A DNA stretch of 64,000 nt from JAUZRW01 sp965230145 (GTDB lineage: Bacteria > Chloroflexota > Anaerolineae > Aggregatilineales > Phototrophicaceae). The DNA lies in assembly GCA_965230145.1 (NCBI GenBank), contig CBDDKI010000002.1:3224001-3288000 (forward strand), written 5' to 3'. Both the position numbers and the translations under genes were made by a program. Positions 16,598-25,475 of this stretch are shown here, one piece after another. The notes under the pieces were generated by a model. It did no database searches. It was not told the DNA's origin and was given only the letters and a program-made list of their open reading frames with translations. The first letter of the stretch is position 1, and each line of letters opens with the position of its first letter.

Positions 16598-17968
16598 GTG
16601 AAAACAAAAAAAGTCCTTATTGTTGCTTCTGGTATGATTTTTGTCAGCGCACTTGTCACAGGCTTAGCAGTCATTGTTATTCTATTCATGAGTTCTAATG
16701 ATAATATTCCAGCAGGGCGCACCACTGCAAACGACACCACTCCATCAGCAACACAAGAACAAGCAACACAAACGCAGTCCAATGAAAATAATGCGGATAC
16801 TGTCAATTTTGTTTATTTACATGATGAACGCGATAATAGCCTCTTACGAATCAATCTAAGTGATGGGTCAGACACACGGTTTGCACTGGGTATCGGCTTA
16901 GATGGTTCGGCGTATAGCAGTACCTTAACATTTTCAGATGATGGGCGTTTGGTTGCCTTCTGCGAGACGGAAACAGTCAACTATACACATAACTTCATCG
17001 TGCGCGATATTGAAGCAGAGGAAAACATCCTTGATATTCCGCTGGGCAATATTCCTGGATGTCGTGTATCGGATTTCAATGACGATGGTACAGAAGTTAC
17101 TTTGAATTTGGTCTTTAATTCGCCGATAGAAAACGCACTGAATTTCCCTGATGAACCCAATTGGGCTATGCGAACAATTGATGTCAGCACAGGTGTAACA
17201 ACCCATGATTTCAATGCTGATTCAGACAATGCCCCTAATTATGAGGCGATGCAACAAACTTTCTGGTTTGAAGACGGTATCTCAGCGATGACACGCGCTA
17301 TCCATTACGGCAATAATGAAATTCTGTTTATCGCTTTTCCTTTCATTGGGCGAGATGGTCCTCTGCGTGTGCCTGCACATCGCTGGAATTTCGTCAGTGA
17401 TACAGTAACACCTGTCGAAGGATTAACCTATCTTGGGGCAAGCTATCTTCCTGAGACGAATGAAATCGTGTATCCGTATTTGGATGAAGCCTACGATGCC
17501 GCACAACCTCCCGGTCCGATGCCCTTAGCCAATAGCATCGCAATTGATAATAATGGAGACATTCGCACCATTTACCGCAATACGGAAAGAATTATTGCCA
17601 ATGCACGGTTTATCAATGGTGGTCGTCAAATTGTCACGTTGCTTATGTCTGGCTTTGATGAGAATAACCCTGCTAACATCGGGCAAACGCGTTTTGAGAT
17701 TATCAACCGTGATGGTTCGACAGGGCAAATTAGCTCAGATTTCGCCAGTAATAATCAGATATTTGGTACAGAAAACGGTTTCATCATGATGAGTATTTCG
17801 CAGATGGGCGCAGACGGGAATATTCATGAGATAGTCGAATATCAAGATGGGCAGATGACGAGTGTATGGTCATTCACACCCCCTGAGCCGAATACATGGC
17901 TCGCGTTTGTATGGTCGCCACCAATGCCAGTTGTAGACGGTTTAGCTCCGTTTGCTAGTGCGGAATAG
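16598..17968 (+). CDS. Membrane-anchored beta-propeller-like protein (paralogue family)
   Basis: 456 residues from a GTG start with AGAAAGG 7 nt upstream. A transmembrane anchor (about 7-30) is followed by a Thr/Gln-rich linker and then about 390 residues of repeated beta-blade-like units, such as FSDDGRLVAFCETE and DFNDDGTEVTLNL. These resemble PD40/TolB-type WD repeats. Strong similarity to the product at 33099 includes the IAFPFIGRDGPLRVPAHRWNF and VYPYLDEAYDAAQPPGPMPLAN segments, and weaker similarity to the N-terminal half at 6164. It likely acts outside the membrane as a scaffold or binding protein; no catalytic motif is seen. Confidence 0.75.
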   Translation: MKTKKVLIVASGMIFVSALVTGLAVIVILFMSSNDNIPAGRTTANDTTPSATQEQATQTQSNENNADTVNFVYLHDERDNSLLRINLSDGSDTRFALGIGLDGSAYSSTLTFSDDGRLVAFCETETVNYTHNFIVRDIEAEENILDIPLGNIPGCRVSDFNDDGTEVTLNLVFNSPIENALNFPDEPNWAMRTIDVSTGVTTHDFNADSDNAPNYEAMQQTFWFEDGISAMTRAIHYGNNEILFIAFPFIGRDGPLRVPAHRWNFVSDTVTPVEGLTYLGASYLPETNEIVYPYLDEAYDAAQPPGPMPLANSIAIDNNGDIRTIYRNTERIIANARFINGGRQIVTLLMSGFDENNPANIGQTRFEIINRDGSTGQISSDFASNNQIFGTENGFIMMSISQMGADGNIHEIVEYQDGQMTSVWSFTPPEPNTWLAFVWSPPMPVVDGLAPFASAE

Positions 17969-18295
17969 TAGTTTAGGCATGGTAATTAAGTTAAGCCAAA
18001 ATATTCACCACGAAGCCACGAAGAACACGAAGAAAAGCAAAAAAAAGCTCATTTTGAATGTCTCAAGAAGACATTTTCACTGCCGTTTTTACGCCAATAG
18101 TTCAAAACTATTGTCTGATTTTTGAGGAAAAGTCCACTGAAAGGGACTAAAAACAACCTCTTTCAGTGGGTTTCCAGAATGGCTAGCGTGACGTTTTGAA
18201 CGTCGCACGGTGCAAATTCCGAATATTTACTCTCAACTGGCATATCTTGATACTTTTGGGATACATCCTTTTTATTTGTACCGCTTTAACTATTG
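17969..18295. other. Intergenic hairpin cluster and dispersed repeat
   Basis: No gene is seen. After a 120-bp dispersed repeat (18004-18120), four hairpins lie in a row: AATGTCT/AGACATT (18057-18075), CAATAGTT/AACTATTG (18095-18113), CCACTGAAAG/CTTTCAGTGG (18134-18169) and GACGTT/AACGTC (18190-18204). Confidence 0.55.
18004..18120 (+). repeat. ACCACGAAG dispersed element, long copy
   Basis: Starts TTCACCACGAAGCCACGAAG, then AACACGAAGAAAAGC, an A-tract, AGCTC, and later TTTTTACGC and TGTCTG. The reverse complement of 53165-53258 follows the same order over about 95 nt, with gaps. Confidence 0.65.
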
Positions 18296-18625
18296 TCATT
18301 CCTCTTCGTTAGACGTTTGTCCGCCATCTTCTTCATAGACTTCGGCGAAGTAGACATCAAAGCTCCCTTCGGCAAAGCGTGCTAATTCATTGCCTGCTTC
18401 TTGCCCTGCTTTAGACATCAGGGATGCGCGAAGTATTTCTTCTGTCTCAAAGTAAATTTCTAAGCCGCGCTGAAACGGTGGTGTACCTTGCGGACTGCCT
18501 ATTACATGAATCGCTTGTCGACGTTGAATATCGGGCATACGCTCGACCAATGCCAGAAAATCATGATAAGCATTGTCAAATTCTTCGTTGTCTATTTCAC
18601 GAAATATCACTACAAATTTAATCAT
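18296..18625 (-). CDS. EthD-like dimeric alpha/beta-barrel protein
   Basis: 109 residues, cytoplasmic. The start MIKFVVIFREIDNEEFDNAYHDF, a central GSPQGTPPFQRGLEIYFET and a final FDVYFAEVYEE match the layout of EthD-domain proteins (ferredoxin-like fold, homodimeric). Those proteins take part in degradation of ethers or have unknown binding roles. The usual conserved His of the HLP motif (N-terminal helix) is replaced by Tyr-His-Asp. The acidic tail is not part of the fold. It is a single gene upstream of no obvious partner, 65 nt downstream of the DUF2085-like gene on the same strand. Confidence 0.7.
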   Translation of the reverse strand: MIKFVVIFREIDNEEFDNAYHDFLALVERMPDIQRRQAIHVIGSPQGTPPFQRGLEIYFETEEILRASLMSKAGQEAGNELARFAEGSFDVYFAEVYEEDGGQTSNEEE

Positions 18626-18689
18626 TTCAAGTTGCCTTTTTCGTATATTTTAGTGCAAGTTCACACCGTCCGTGTGACCTTACGATATG

Positions 18690-19460
18690 TCAATTTCTTA
18701 ATTTTTGTCGTTCCCACCAATTATCAAGGCGTGAGCGGAGGATATTGGCATTGCTCTTGAAATAGCCTTCGCAAATCGGCAATGCCCAGCCCATCAAGCC
18801 GATGCCGAATAGAATACCCGTGATTAAGCGCATCAAACTATTGAAACTCCCCCAATCATCCCCTACATAGAATGACTCTGGAAAGCTATTGCCTGTTAAA
18901 GTCGCTAGCCACGCATTATCCCAACGGAAGCCCTCGGTTAAGCTCCCAAAATCACTGATGTAATGTGTCGTGCCATCAAGGATAAGCGGTAGTGTTAAGA
19001 CCAGCATCCACGTAAGTGATAAGCCCTTATAATTAGGTCGGTTTCGCAAAATAATGTAAGCATATGTTGTGATAAGGGCTGAACCGTACATACTCACCAG
19101 ACGGTCAGACCATGCCATTTTCCAGCCAAATTGTTCATCCCCAAGGAAATCGCCTAAAGCAGTGCTATCGGGTAGAAATTCACCGACTAAGGTGACAGGG
19201 AGTTCTTGTACTGTATAGGTTATTTGCTCCCCAAAAAAGAAAAATGAGCGATTCGCCAATTGGTGTCCGACAAGGTTATAGAGAGCATAAATCGGCGTGG
19301 CGAATGCTGTTAAACCTAGTTGCATCAGAATTGGGGCGAGGATGGGTAAGAGATTATAAAATGTAAATAAGAGTAGCCAAATCTGTAACCAGTGGCGAAA
19401 GACCCACTCAGTCCGTATCAGAAAGCGCACACGCGGTGGAATAATTGTTTTATCGCTCAT
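18690..19460 (-). CDS. DUF2085-like membrane protein lacking the usual cysteines
   Basis: 256 residues with an N-terminal helix pair and further helices near 130-170 and 215-240. The block YALYNLVGHQLANRSFFFFGEQ followed by WSDRLVSMYGSAL and LILDGTTHYI corresponds to the DUF2085 pattern CHQ..RSFFL.G...C.R..G.Y.G and DG.T. The two Cys normally present before HQ and before the R..G.Y block are Gly and Ser/Asp here. The start codon overlaps the trmD stop by 4 nt (ATGA), so it is translated with trmD. Function is unknown for the family. Confidence 0.7.
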   Translation of the reverse strand: MSDKTIIPPRVRFLIRTEWVFRHWLQIWLLLFTFYNLLPILAPILMQLGLTAFATPIYALYNLVGHQLANRSFFFFGEQITYTVQELPVTLVGEFLPDSTALGDFLGDEQFGWKMAWSDRLVSMYGSALITTYAYIILRNRPNYKGLSLTWMLVLTLPLILDGTTHYISDFGSLTEGFRWDNAWLATLTGNSFPESFYVGDDWGSFNSLMRLITGILFGIGLMGWALPICEGYFKSNANILRSRLDNWWERQKLRN

Positions 19461-20209
19461 AACTCATCCAGACGTTTTTTTGCACTTTCTTTAGCGAGTT
19501 CTGCTAAGAAGTATTTGTCTTTCTCACTGAGAGGCGCAGTTTTGAGCAAGTCAGGACGCTTAAACCATGTCCGACGCAGGGCTTGTTCCCGTCGCCACTG
19601 GTCAACCTTGGCATGATGCCCACTGGTCAGCACATCAGGGATGCCTAAACCGCGAAATTCAGCAGGGCGTGTGTAGTGAGGTCCTTCTAATAGACCATCC
19701 GCATGGCTATCCTTATCGACTGCACCTTCTGCACCTAAAACACCGGGTATCTGACGCACCACTGCATCAATGACGACCATCGCCGCCAATTCGCCCCCTG
19801 TCAGTACATAGTCGCCAATCGAAATTTCATCGGTTACAACTAAGTCGCGGATACGTTCATCAAAGCCTTCGTAATGTCCGCAGAGCAATATCATATGCGG
19901 TATTTCGGATAACTCGACTGCTTTCGCATGGTTGAATAGTTGTCCTTGTGGGGACATCAAAATGACAGGGCAATCATCTTCACCTTTAACGGCTTCAACT
20001 GCGCGCACGGTCACATCAGGTTTTAAGACCATGCCACCGCCACCTCCGTAGGGTGTATCATCGACTTGGCGGTGTTTATCTTGTGTCCACTCTCGAATAT
20101 CATGCGCGTGAAAACTGAGCAAATCACGGTCACGCGCTTTCCACATCATACTCTCGTTCATAACGCCCTCAAACATCTGAGGGAATAATGTCAGAACATC
20201 AATTTGCAT
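19457..20209 (-). CDS. trmD: tRNA (guanine37-N1)-methyltransferase
   Basis: 250-residue SPOUT-class methyltransferase that makes m1G37 in tRNAs reading CNN codons. The trefoil-knot AdoMet site is LLCGHYEGFDERI (about 108-120) and SIGDYVLTGGELAAM. The catalytic Asp lies in the LLEGPHYTRPAEFRG...VPDVLTSGHH segment; here IPDVLTSGHHAKVDQWRREQAL. It normally clusters with rpsP, rimM and rplS; none of these is near. Instead it is first in a two-gene unit with the DUF2085-like gene. Confidence 0.96.
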   Translation of the reverse strand: MQIDVLTLFPQMFEGVMNESMMWKARDRDLLSFHAHDIREWTQDKHRQVDDTPYGGGGGMVLKPDVTVRAVEAVKGEDDCPVILMSPQGQLFNHAKAVELSEIPHMILLCGHYEGFDERIRDLVVTDEISIGDYVLTGGELAAMVVIDAVVRQIPGVLGAEGAVDKDSHADGLLEGPHYTRPAEFRGLGIPDVLTSGHHAKVDQWRREQALRRTWFKRPDLLKTAPLSEKDKYFLAELAKESAKKRLDEL

Positions 20210-20369
20210 GGATTGGTCTTTCTAGTGGTATATTTAGCAATCAATTGGGATATTACAATATCTTTACAGCACCAAAAGATGAATTAACAGTAACGAGGTA
20301 ATCATAATACTATCAGACGGTGAATCAAGACAATTCAAGTTTCTCCACACTGAATAAAGTAGCATTCTA

Positions 20370-20954
20370 TCATGACTTAGCTTCTGATTGTTTATCTGAT
20401 GGTAAATATTGATTTGAGCCATCAGTTCCAGTTTCAGCTAGACGAGATACATCAATATCTGTATTCTTTGATTTTGATTTACTCGATTTTTCAGCCCATA
20501 AACGTAATCGAAACATATAGCGATGGGCGGCATAAGTGGCAAATATAGCCACTAAAAATGGAGGTATAGATGAAAATACACTTATTTCATCTAAAATAAC
20601 AACTATAATAAAGCTAATTATGATAGTGAATACAAAACTGCTTACATAAACCTCGCTTCGATTATCTAAAATCTTATCTCTAGTAAGTGGCTTATCGAGT
20701 TTTCGCATGATATTCCATAAATTCAAGCCAAGAATTGCCCCTATCAAGCCACCGGGAATTACCCCGAATAGAAGTGTCCAATTCCACAATTCTGGCTGAC
20801 TCAATAAACGCAAACCATTGAGATCATTGCCTCCACAACAGATTAAATCAACGATATCGATAAAGAGGACGACATATGCTGGTACTAGAATAAAACCGCC
20901 ACCAATTCCCCAAAGAACCATATGCAAAACTGAATTTGGACGTTTATTCATCAT
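20370..20954 (-). CDS. Hypothetical membrane protein, four helices
   Basis: 194 residues with predicted transmembrane helices at about 10-33, 55-76, 105-125 and 130-147, then a Lys/Ser-rich cytoplasmic tail. The second helix pair is preceded by a basic loop (RKLDKPLTRDKILDNR). There is a Cys-Cys-Gly-Gly turn in the first external loop. I recognise no family. The gene is AT-richer than its neighbours and stands alone. Confidence 0.6.
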   Translation of the reverse strand: MMNKRPNSVLHMVLWGIGGGFILVPAYVVLFIDIVDLICCGGNDLNGLRLLSQPELWNWTLLFGVIPGGLIGAILGLNLWNIMRKLDKPLTRDKILDNRSEVYVSSFVFTIIISFIIVVILDEISVFSSIPPFLVAIFATYAAHRYMFRLRLWAEKSSKSKSKNTDIDVSRLAETGTDGSNQYLPSDKQSEAKS

Positions 20955-21063
20955 AAAGCCTTTCGCATAATATAATATTTCCTTATATTATGTTACTCGA
21001 AAATGTTCAGAACGCAATTTTTCGGGCTAACATCCGTAGATACCCTGATGGTATTGTTTGCTT

Positions 21064-22911
21064 TTAAGGTACAAAATCCTGCTTAAACCGTTGGTCTGTG
21101 CGGCGATGCGCTAGCTGTGGATAACCTAAGACCGCAACCACTATCACAATTCCCGCGATAGCGCAGAGCAAAGGCATGATATTGAGCCAAAATTGACTTT
21201 GCACGGCAATACTATCCACTAGAAAAACATCTGTCGCACTAAGTTCAACGTCTGCGGTATTAGGTACGAAACCAATATTAACAGTGACATCTTGCCAATC
21301 GGTGATGGTTGGGTCAGGTGAAATTGTCTCAACCACTTTATCATTGACCATCACGATAATTGGTGTCTCGGTACGCAAGCGTAAAATAATATCCGTGCCA
21401 TTGGCTGTAAATGATAGCCTATCTGTCTGCACAGCATCGCCAAATTGTGCTGAGTCTTGCAGGATTAAATCAGCAGACTCAGGGAGTGTCACTTCCCAAC
21501 TTTCTGTTTGATGCACACCACCATACATTACAGGTCGGTCACGGACTGTCGTCAGATAGTTTTGGGCAGATTCATACACAGGTAAGGGTGAAAATGTCGG
21601 ATTATCTTCATTGTAATCCGCTTCGACCATGCGAAACCAGTACATGACTTCATTAGCATCGGTGATGCTCGGGCGAGTGAAGTGCCAATAGGTAATATGC
21701 CCGACCCATGCCCATTCTTCCTGAGCGCGTTCATAGGCTTCTACGAGATAACGTCCTGCTTGTTCATTGGTGACTGCGCCAAAATTAAATGAGCCGTTGA
21801 TACTATCGGTTGAACGGCATTCGCCTGTTTGTAGACAGGGTTCTAACATTGGACTCCACGCCACTTCACTGAGCCAAATGGGTTTATGGGCATCGCCATT
21901 ATTAACCATAATATCGCGGTATTGAACGTGGCGTGCATAGCTGAGATGCGTCACCCGTTGGCGACGGTCAGTTGGACCACTATTCAAGCCATAGCCTTGC
22001 GCTGACAACACATCGAAACAGTCCCCTGCACCGTTATCATACATATTCTGTAAAAAGACCAAATCATGATAGCCGAAATAGCCATCCAGTGAATCGGTGG
22101 GGGCAATCGTGCCAGAAATCACCACAATGTTGGGGTCAACTGCCTTGAGTGCATCATAGGTCATACATAAGAGGCGTGTGTATTCAGCAGGGTTCGCAAA
22201 ATCTTCACCCCATTCAGGGTAGATATTGGGTTCGTTCCATACCTGATAGTAGTTAATCCTACCCTGATAGCGTTCGGCAACGGCAACGGCATAATTGACA
22301 AAATCTTGGTAATCATCAGGTGGCGCAAGCGCTCCGCCCAAGGTTTCTGGATTTTCCGCGCGAGACCATGCAGGAGGATTACTGAGGCGCACAATCATAT
22401 CAAGGTCATGTTCTTCGGCGAGGTCAACAATTCTATCGTATTTATCCCACGCACTAATCGTGTCAGGAATGTCATCACCATCGTAGTCCACCCGTGTATC
22501 AGTGAATTGTCCACGTCCATCCACTTCGATGTCTTCCCAAGGAAACTCCTGTCGTATCCAAGCGAAGCCAGCATCGCGTATCATCTGGAATTGAACGCGC
22601 ATCTTATCGACTTCAGTTTCTTGCTCGAAGAAGGTGTTGATGCCATAGGGGAAAATTTCAGCATGTTGAATCGGCGTGTTTGGTGCTGTATTCAACGGTG
22701 GGCGAATTAAATTACCTGAAACTTCTACCATCCCTTGCAGTTGCCCGACAATGCTTTCCTCACCTGTTTGCGAGTAAAACCATTGCCATGCCAACCCTTT
22801 AAATTGCAAATCTGCTAATAACAAGCCTGCAAGGATAATTAAGCCGATTGCTATGCGGGTGAGCATTTTGGATGATATTTTTTGTGGTGTGTGTTGTGTA
22901 TTCATGGGCAT
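21064..22911 (-). CDS. Membrane-anchored glycoside hydrolase, GH39/GH5-like (clan GH-A)
   Basis: 615 residues with a TM anchor near residues 16-32 and a second TM helix near 585-605, leaving the catalytic part outside. The TIM barrel starts at YGINTFFEQETEVDKM and includes WIRQEFPWEDI, the acid/base Glu in the motif VWNEPNIYPEWG (about residue 232) and the nucleophile Glu in IWLSEVAWSP (about 350), the clan GH-A arrangement. A beta-sandwich of about 110 residues follows. Likely substrates are plant or envelope polysaccharides; the specific one cannot be told. It is the last gene of a minus-strand run with the histidine kinase 46 nt upstream. Confidence 0.8.
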   Translation of the reverse strand: MPMNTQHTPQKISSKMLTRIAIGLIILAGLLLADLQFKGLAWQWFYSQTGEESIVGQLQGMVEVSGNLIRPPLNTAPNTPIQHAEIFPYGINTFFEQETEVDKMRVQFQMIRDAGFAWIRQEFPWEDIEVDGRGQFTDTRVDYDGDDIPDTISAWDKYDRIVDLAEEHDLDMIVRLSNPPAWSRAENPETLGGALAPPDDYQDFVNYAVAVAERYQGRINYYQVWNEPNIYPEWGEDFANPAEYTRLLCMTYDALKAVDPNIVVISGTIAPTDSLDGYFGYHDLVFLQNMYDNGAGDCFDVLSAQGYGLNSGPTDRRQRVTHLSYARHVQYRDIMVNNGDAHKPIWLSEVAWSPMLEPCLQTGECRSTDSINGSFNFGAVTNEQAGRYLVEAYERAQEEWAWVGHITYWHFTRPSITDANEVMYWFRMVEADYNEDNPTFSPLPVYESAQNYLTTVRDRPVMYGGVHQTESWEVTLPESADLILQDSAQFGDAVQTDRLSFTANGTDIILRLRTETPIIVMVNDKVVETISPDPTITDWQDVTVNIGFVPNTADVELSATDVFLVDSIAVQSQFWLNIMPLLCAIAGIVIVVAVLGYPQLAHRRTDQRFKQDFVP

Positions 22912-22957
22912 ATTGTAGCGGAGTATGGACTTGCGTCTAGGGATTAGACAGAAGCGT

Positions 22958-24367
22958 TTATGATGTACTAGAAGAAACTGTGTTAATCGCTGGCAAGCCG
23001 ATGGTAAAGCTCAGCATGTCATCCTCATATTTCAGGCGGATAAAGCCATTATATTTTTCTAAAATTTGTTTGCTAATTGGTAAGCCTAAGCCTGCCCCTG
23101 CTACGCCTAATTCTAATGATGATTTACCGCGTACAAAGCGTTCAAACATCTGAGTTTTTTCTTGCTCGGATGGGCAATTACCTGTATTCGAGATTGATAA
23201 GCCCACGATTGGTGGTTGCGTATTTTCATTGGCAAACACGCTAACAACAATGTTGCCATTTTCAGGCGTATACTTGACCGCATTGTCCACTAGATTGCCG
23301 ACTGCTCTGTAAATATGTTCAGGGGCAGCAAGTGTGAGATATGGTCTGTCGATGAGCGGTAATTGTAGGCGAAGTTTGCGTCTAGTGAGTGTTTCTGTGT
23401 GTTCATCAAATAAGCGTTGGATAATATCGCCCAATTCAACTTCAATCATCGTCGAAAGTTGCATGTTATATTCATCACTAGAAGCATGAATCATCTGCTC
23501 CACGATATGGTTTAATCGCTCGGTTTCAACTTTAAGTGTTTCGAGATAATCTTTCGCTTTATTAGGATTCATCGCCAAAAGTTGATGGTATAGCTGAATA
23601 TTAGCAAGCGGTGTCCGTAATTCGTGTGAGACGCTATCAATAAAGTTATTCTTCAAGCGGTCTAAATCTTTAAGATGTGTAACTGCATCCGCTAAGGCAA
23701 GCTCAGTAGTCTGACGCTTTTGAACTTCGTCCGACAATTCAGTTTGGCGTTGTGCTAATTCATCCGAATTTTGCTGAAACTCACGCAGTTGTTGACTCAG
23801 AATATCGAGAACACGACCAACACTCGCAACAATCATTGCACAAATTAAGATTATCAATATTGACCGTGATAACCATCGAGCATCTGAGATGGCATATGCT
23901 TCAAAATCAACGGAAAATATTAAAATATCGAGACGCACTAACAATGCAATAATAGCAACCGTTGCTACTACAACAGCGTAAGCAATTAAACCAGCATGAC
24001 GACTGAATAAAGTGATTGACATAAGAACAACTAAGATAAGCCACACACTATTTGAGCCTATCAATCCCCAACCAACAATGTTGAAAACAGCTGTCACGTA
24101 CATCAAGCCAATGATTATCATCGCTTTGAAGGTGTAATGAATTTTATTCTTAAATAGAGTAATACTGCCCCATGCAAGGATGATTCCTAGGAAAATAACA
24201 TCAGAAAACAACCACAATTCAAAGGGTGTGGTGAATAAAAATAAGCCTAAATAAATAAGTCCTAGGAGTGTACCTAAGAGCAAAATTGAATCAACAATTT
24301 GGATTCGTACATTTGTAATATTGTCAGATGTGAGTGCTACGGAGTTGGGCAAGGGTTGCTCTGTCAT
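22958..24367 (-). CDS. Membrane sensor histidine kinase (orphan)
   Basis: 469 residues. Six or so hydrophobic helices fill residues 25-185, a coiled coil spans about 190-230, and the HisKA dimerisation helix has the phospho-acceptor His248 in SVSHELRTPL. The HATPase domain shows N-box VGNLVDNAVKYTPENG, G1 LSISNTG and G2 GAGLGLPISKQI. No extracytoplasmic sensor loop of size is visible, so it probably senses within the membrane. No response regulator gene lies in the window. Confidence 0.9.
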   Translation of the reverse strand: MTEQPLPNSVALTSDNITNVRIQIVDSILLLGTLLGLIYLGLFLFTTPFELWLFSDVIFLGIILAWGSITLFKNKIHYTFKAMIIIGLMYVTAVFNIVGWGLIGSNSVWLILVVLMSITLFSRHAGLIAYAVVVATVAIIALLVRLDILIFSVDFEAYAISDARWLSRSILIILICAMIVASVGRVLDILSQQLREFQQNSDELAQRQTELSDEVQKRQTTELALADAVTHLKDLDRLKNNFIDSVSHELRTPLANIQLYHQLLAMNPNKAKDYLETLKVETERLNHIVEQMIHASSDEYNMQLSTMIEVELGDIIQRLFDEHTETLTRRKLRLQLPLIDRPYLTLAAPEHIYRAVGNLVDNAVKYTPENGNIVVSVFANENTQPPIVGLSISNTGNCPSEQEKTQMFERFVRGKSSLELGVAGAGLGLPISKQILEKYNGFIRLKYEDDMLSFTIGLPAINTVSSSTS

Positions 24368-24467
24368 AGGTCTGTGAATATTACTTTAACGAATAAACTT
24401 ATGATACTTGCGAACATTAAATAAAGCCAGTTCACGACATTCAAAAACCTGTTAAAAAGAATTGAAC

Positions 24468-25382
24468 CTACCCAGAAACAGACCCTAAGCGAGTGATGGC
24501 AATTCCCTGTTCACCCGCGAATGAATAGAGCAAATAGCGATTTTGCTCCTCTTCGTATATGGCTGGGTCACGCAGTTGATTAACAGGCTCGGTAGCTAAT
24601 CCACGTATAGATGGTTGTAGTGGTTGGTCAGCACCTTCCCATGTTTCTACTGGACGCAAAACATCAACAGGTGGGCTTGCGTGCCATTTACTCCAATCAG
24701 CAGACAAGCGAATAGTCGAGAGGCAAATACGCTCAGGACAATCTCCAACCAGTGTATAGTAGACACTCAGCGTATCTTCATTGAGGGATACCGCACAGTG
24801 TCGAAAGTCATCTGAGAAAAGTTGTTTACCAGCTTCAAATGTCGAGCCACCATCCAGTGACCGATACACAATTCCTGGCATCCCAAGCGCATACCATTGA
24901 TTCTGCCATTGCCACACGCGAAAGTATGATGTCCCTAATACCTGATAATGTTCCATAGTGAAATGAATGCCATCGGTAGAGGATGCTACAAATGAGCGTT
25001 GATACCCTAAAATTGGATAGTCATCAGCAAAGTGTTGCATACCGTCTTGTTCTGGGAAGATAGGACCATGAAAATACATACGTAGTTGTTTTGTATCTGG
25101 CATGATGTGAATATCTGGCGATGCGATGTGATTGTTGCAAGGAGTATTAGTTAAATGTAGTGTCCCAGGTTCATAGATTTGCCAACCCGTAAAGAGGTCA
25201 TTGCTATAGGCTAGTCTTATAAACTCACCACTATGATGGGCAAAATAGAGATAGTAACGTCCTAAAGCATTCGGCAACCACTCAGGTACTTTGATGAGTG
25301 ACGCACCATTGATATTGAGTATGCCATGTTCGCGTGGTATTCCTGATGTGGTGGCATCAATTAGTCGAAACCGTTCGGTCAT
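24468..25382 (-). CDS. Five-bladed propeller glycosidase-like protein
   Basis: 304 residues without a signal peptide. Repeats such as RYYLYFAHHSGEFIRLAYSNDLFTGW, SPDIHIMPDTKQLRMYFHGP and LRDPAIYEEEQNRYLLYSF follow the blade pattern of GH43/GH130-like folds; Asp residues at blade starts (SPD, RDP) are candidate catalytic residues. Whether it is active on sugars is unproven. It is upstream of the histidine kinase and glycosidase genes on the same strand and divergent from the glycosyltransferase at 25476. Confidence 0.65.
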   Translation of the reverse strand: MTERFRLIDATTSGIPREHGILNINGASLIKVPEWLPNALGRYYLYFAHHSGEFIRLAYSNDLFTGWQIYEPGTLHLTNTPCNNHIASPDIHIMPDTKQLRMYFHGPIFPEQDGMQHFADDYPILGYQRSFVASSTDGIHFTMEHYQVLGTSYFRVWQWQNQWYALGMPGIVYRSLDGGSTFEAGKQLFSDDFRHCAVSLNEDTLSVYYTLVGDCPERICLSTIRLSADWSKWHASPPVDVLRPVETWEGADQPLQPSIRGLATEPVNQLRDPAIYEEEQNRYLLYSFAGEQGIAITRLGSVSG

Positions 25383-25475
25383 TAAGCTCCTATTCTACAG
25401 AATTATCTAATAGTATGACGAATAATAATCGATTTTGAAAAAGTCAACCATCTTAAATTTTCTTTATAATCGACG

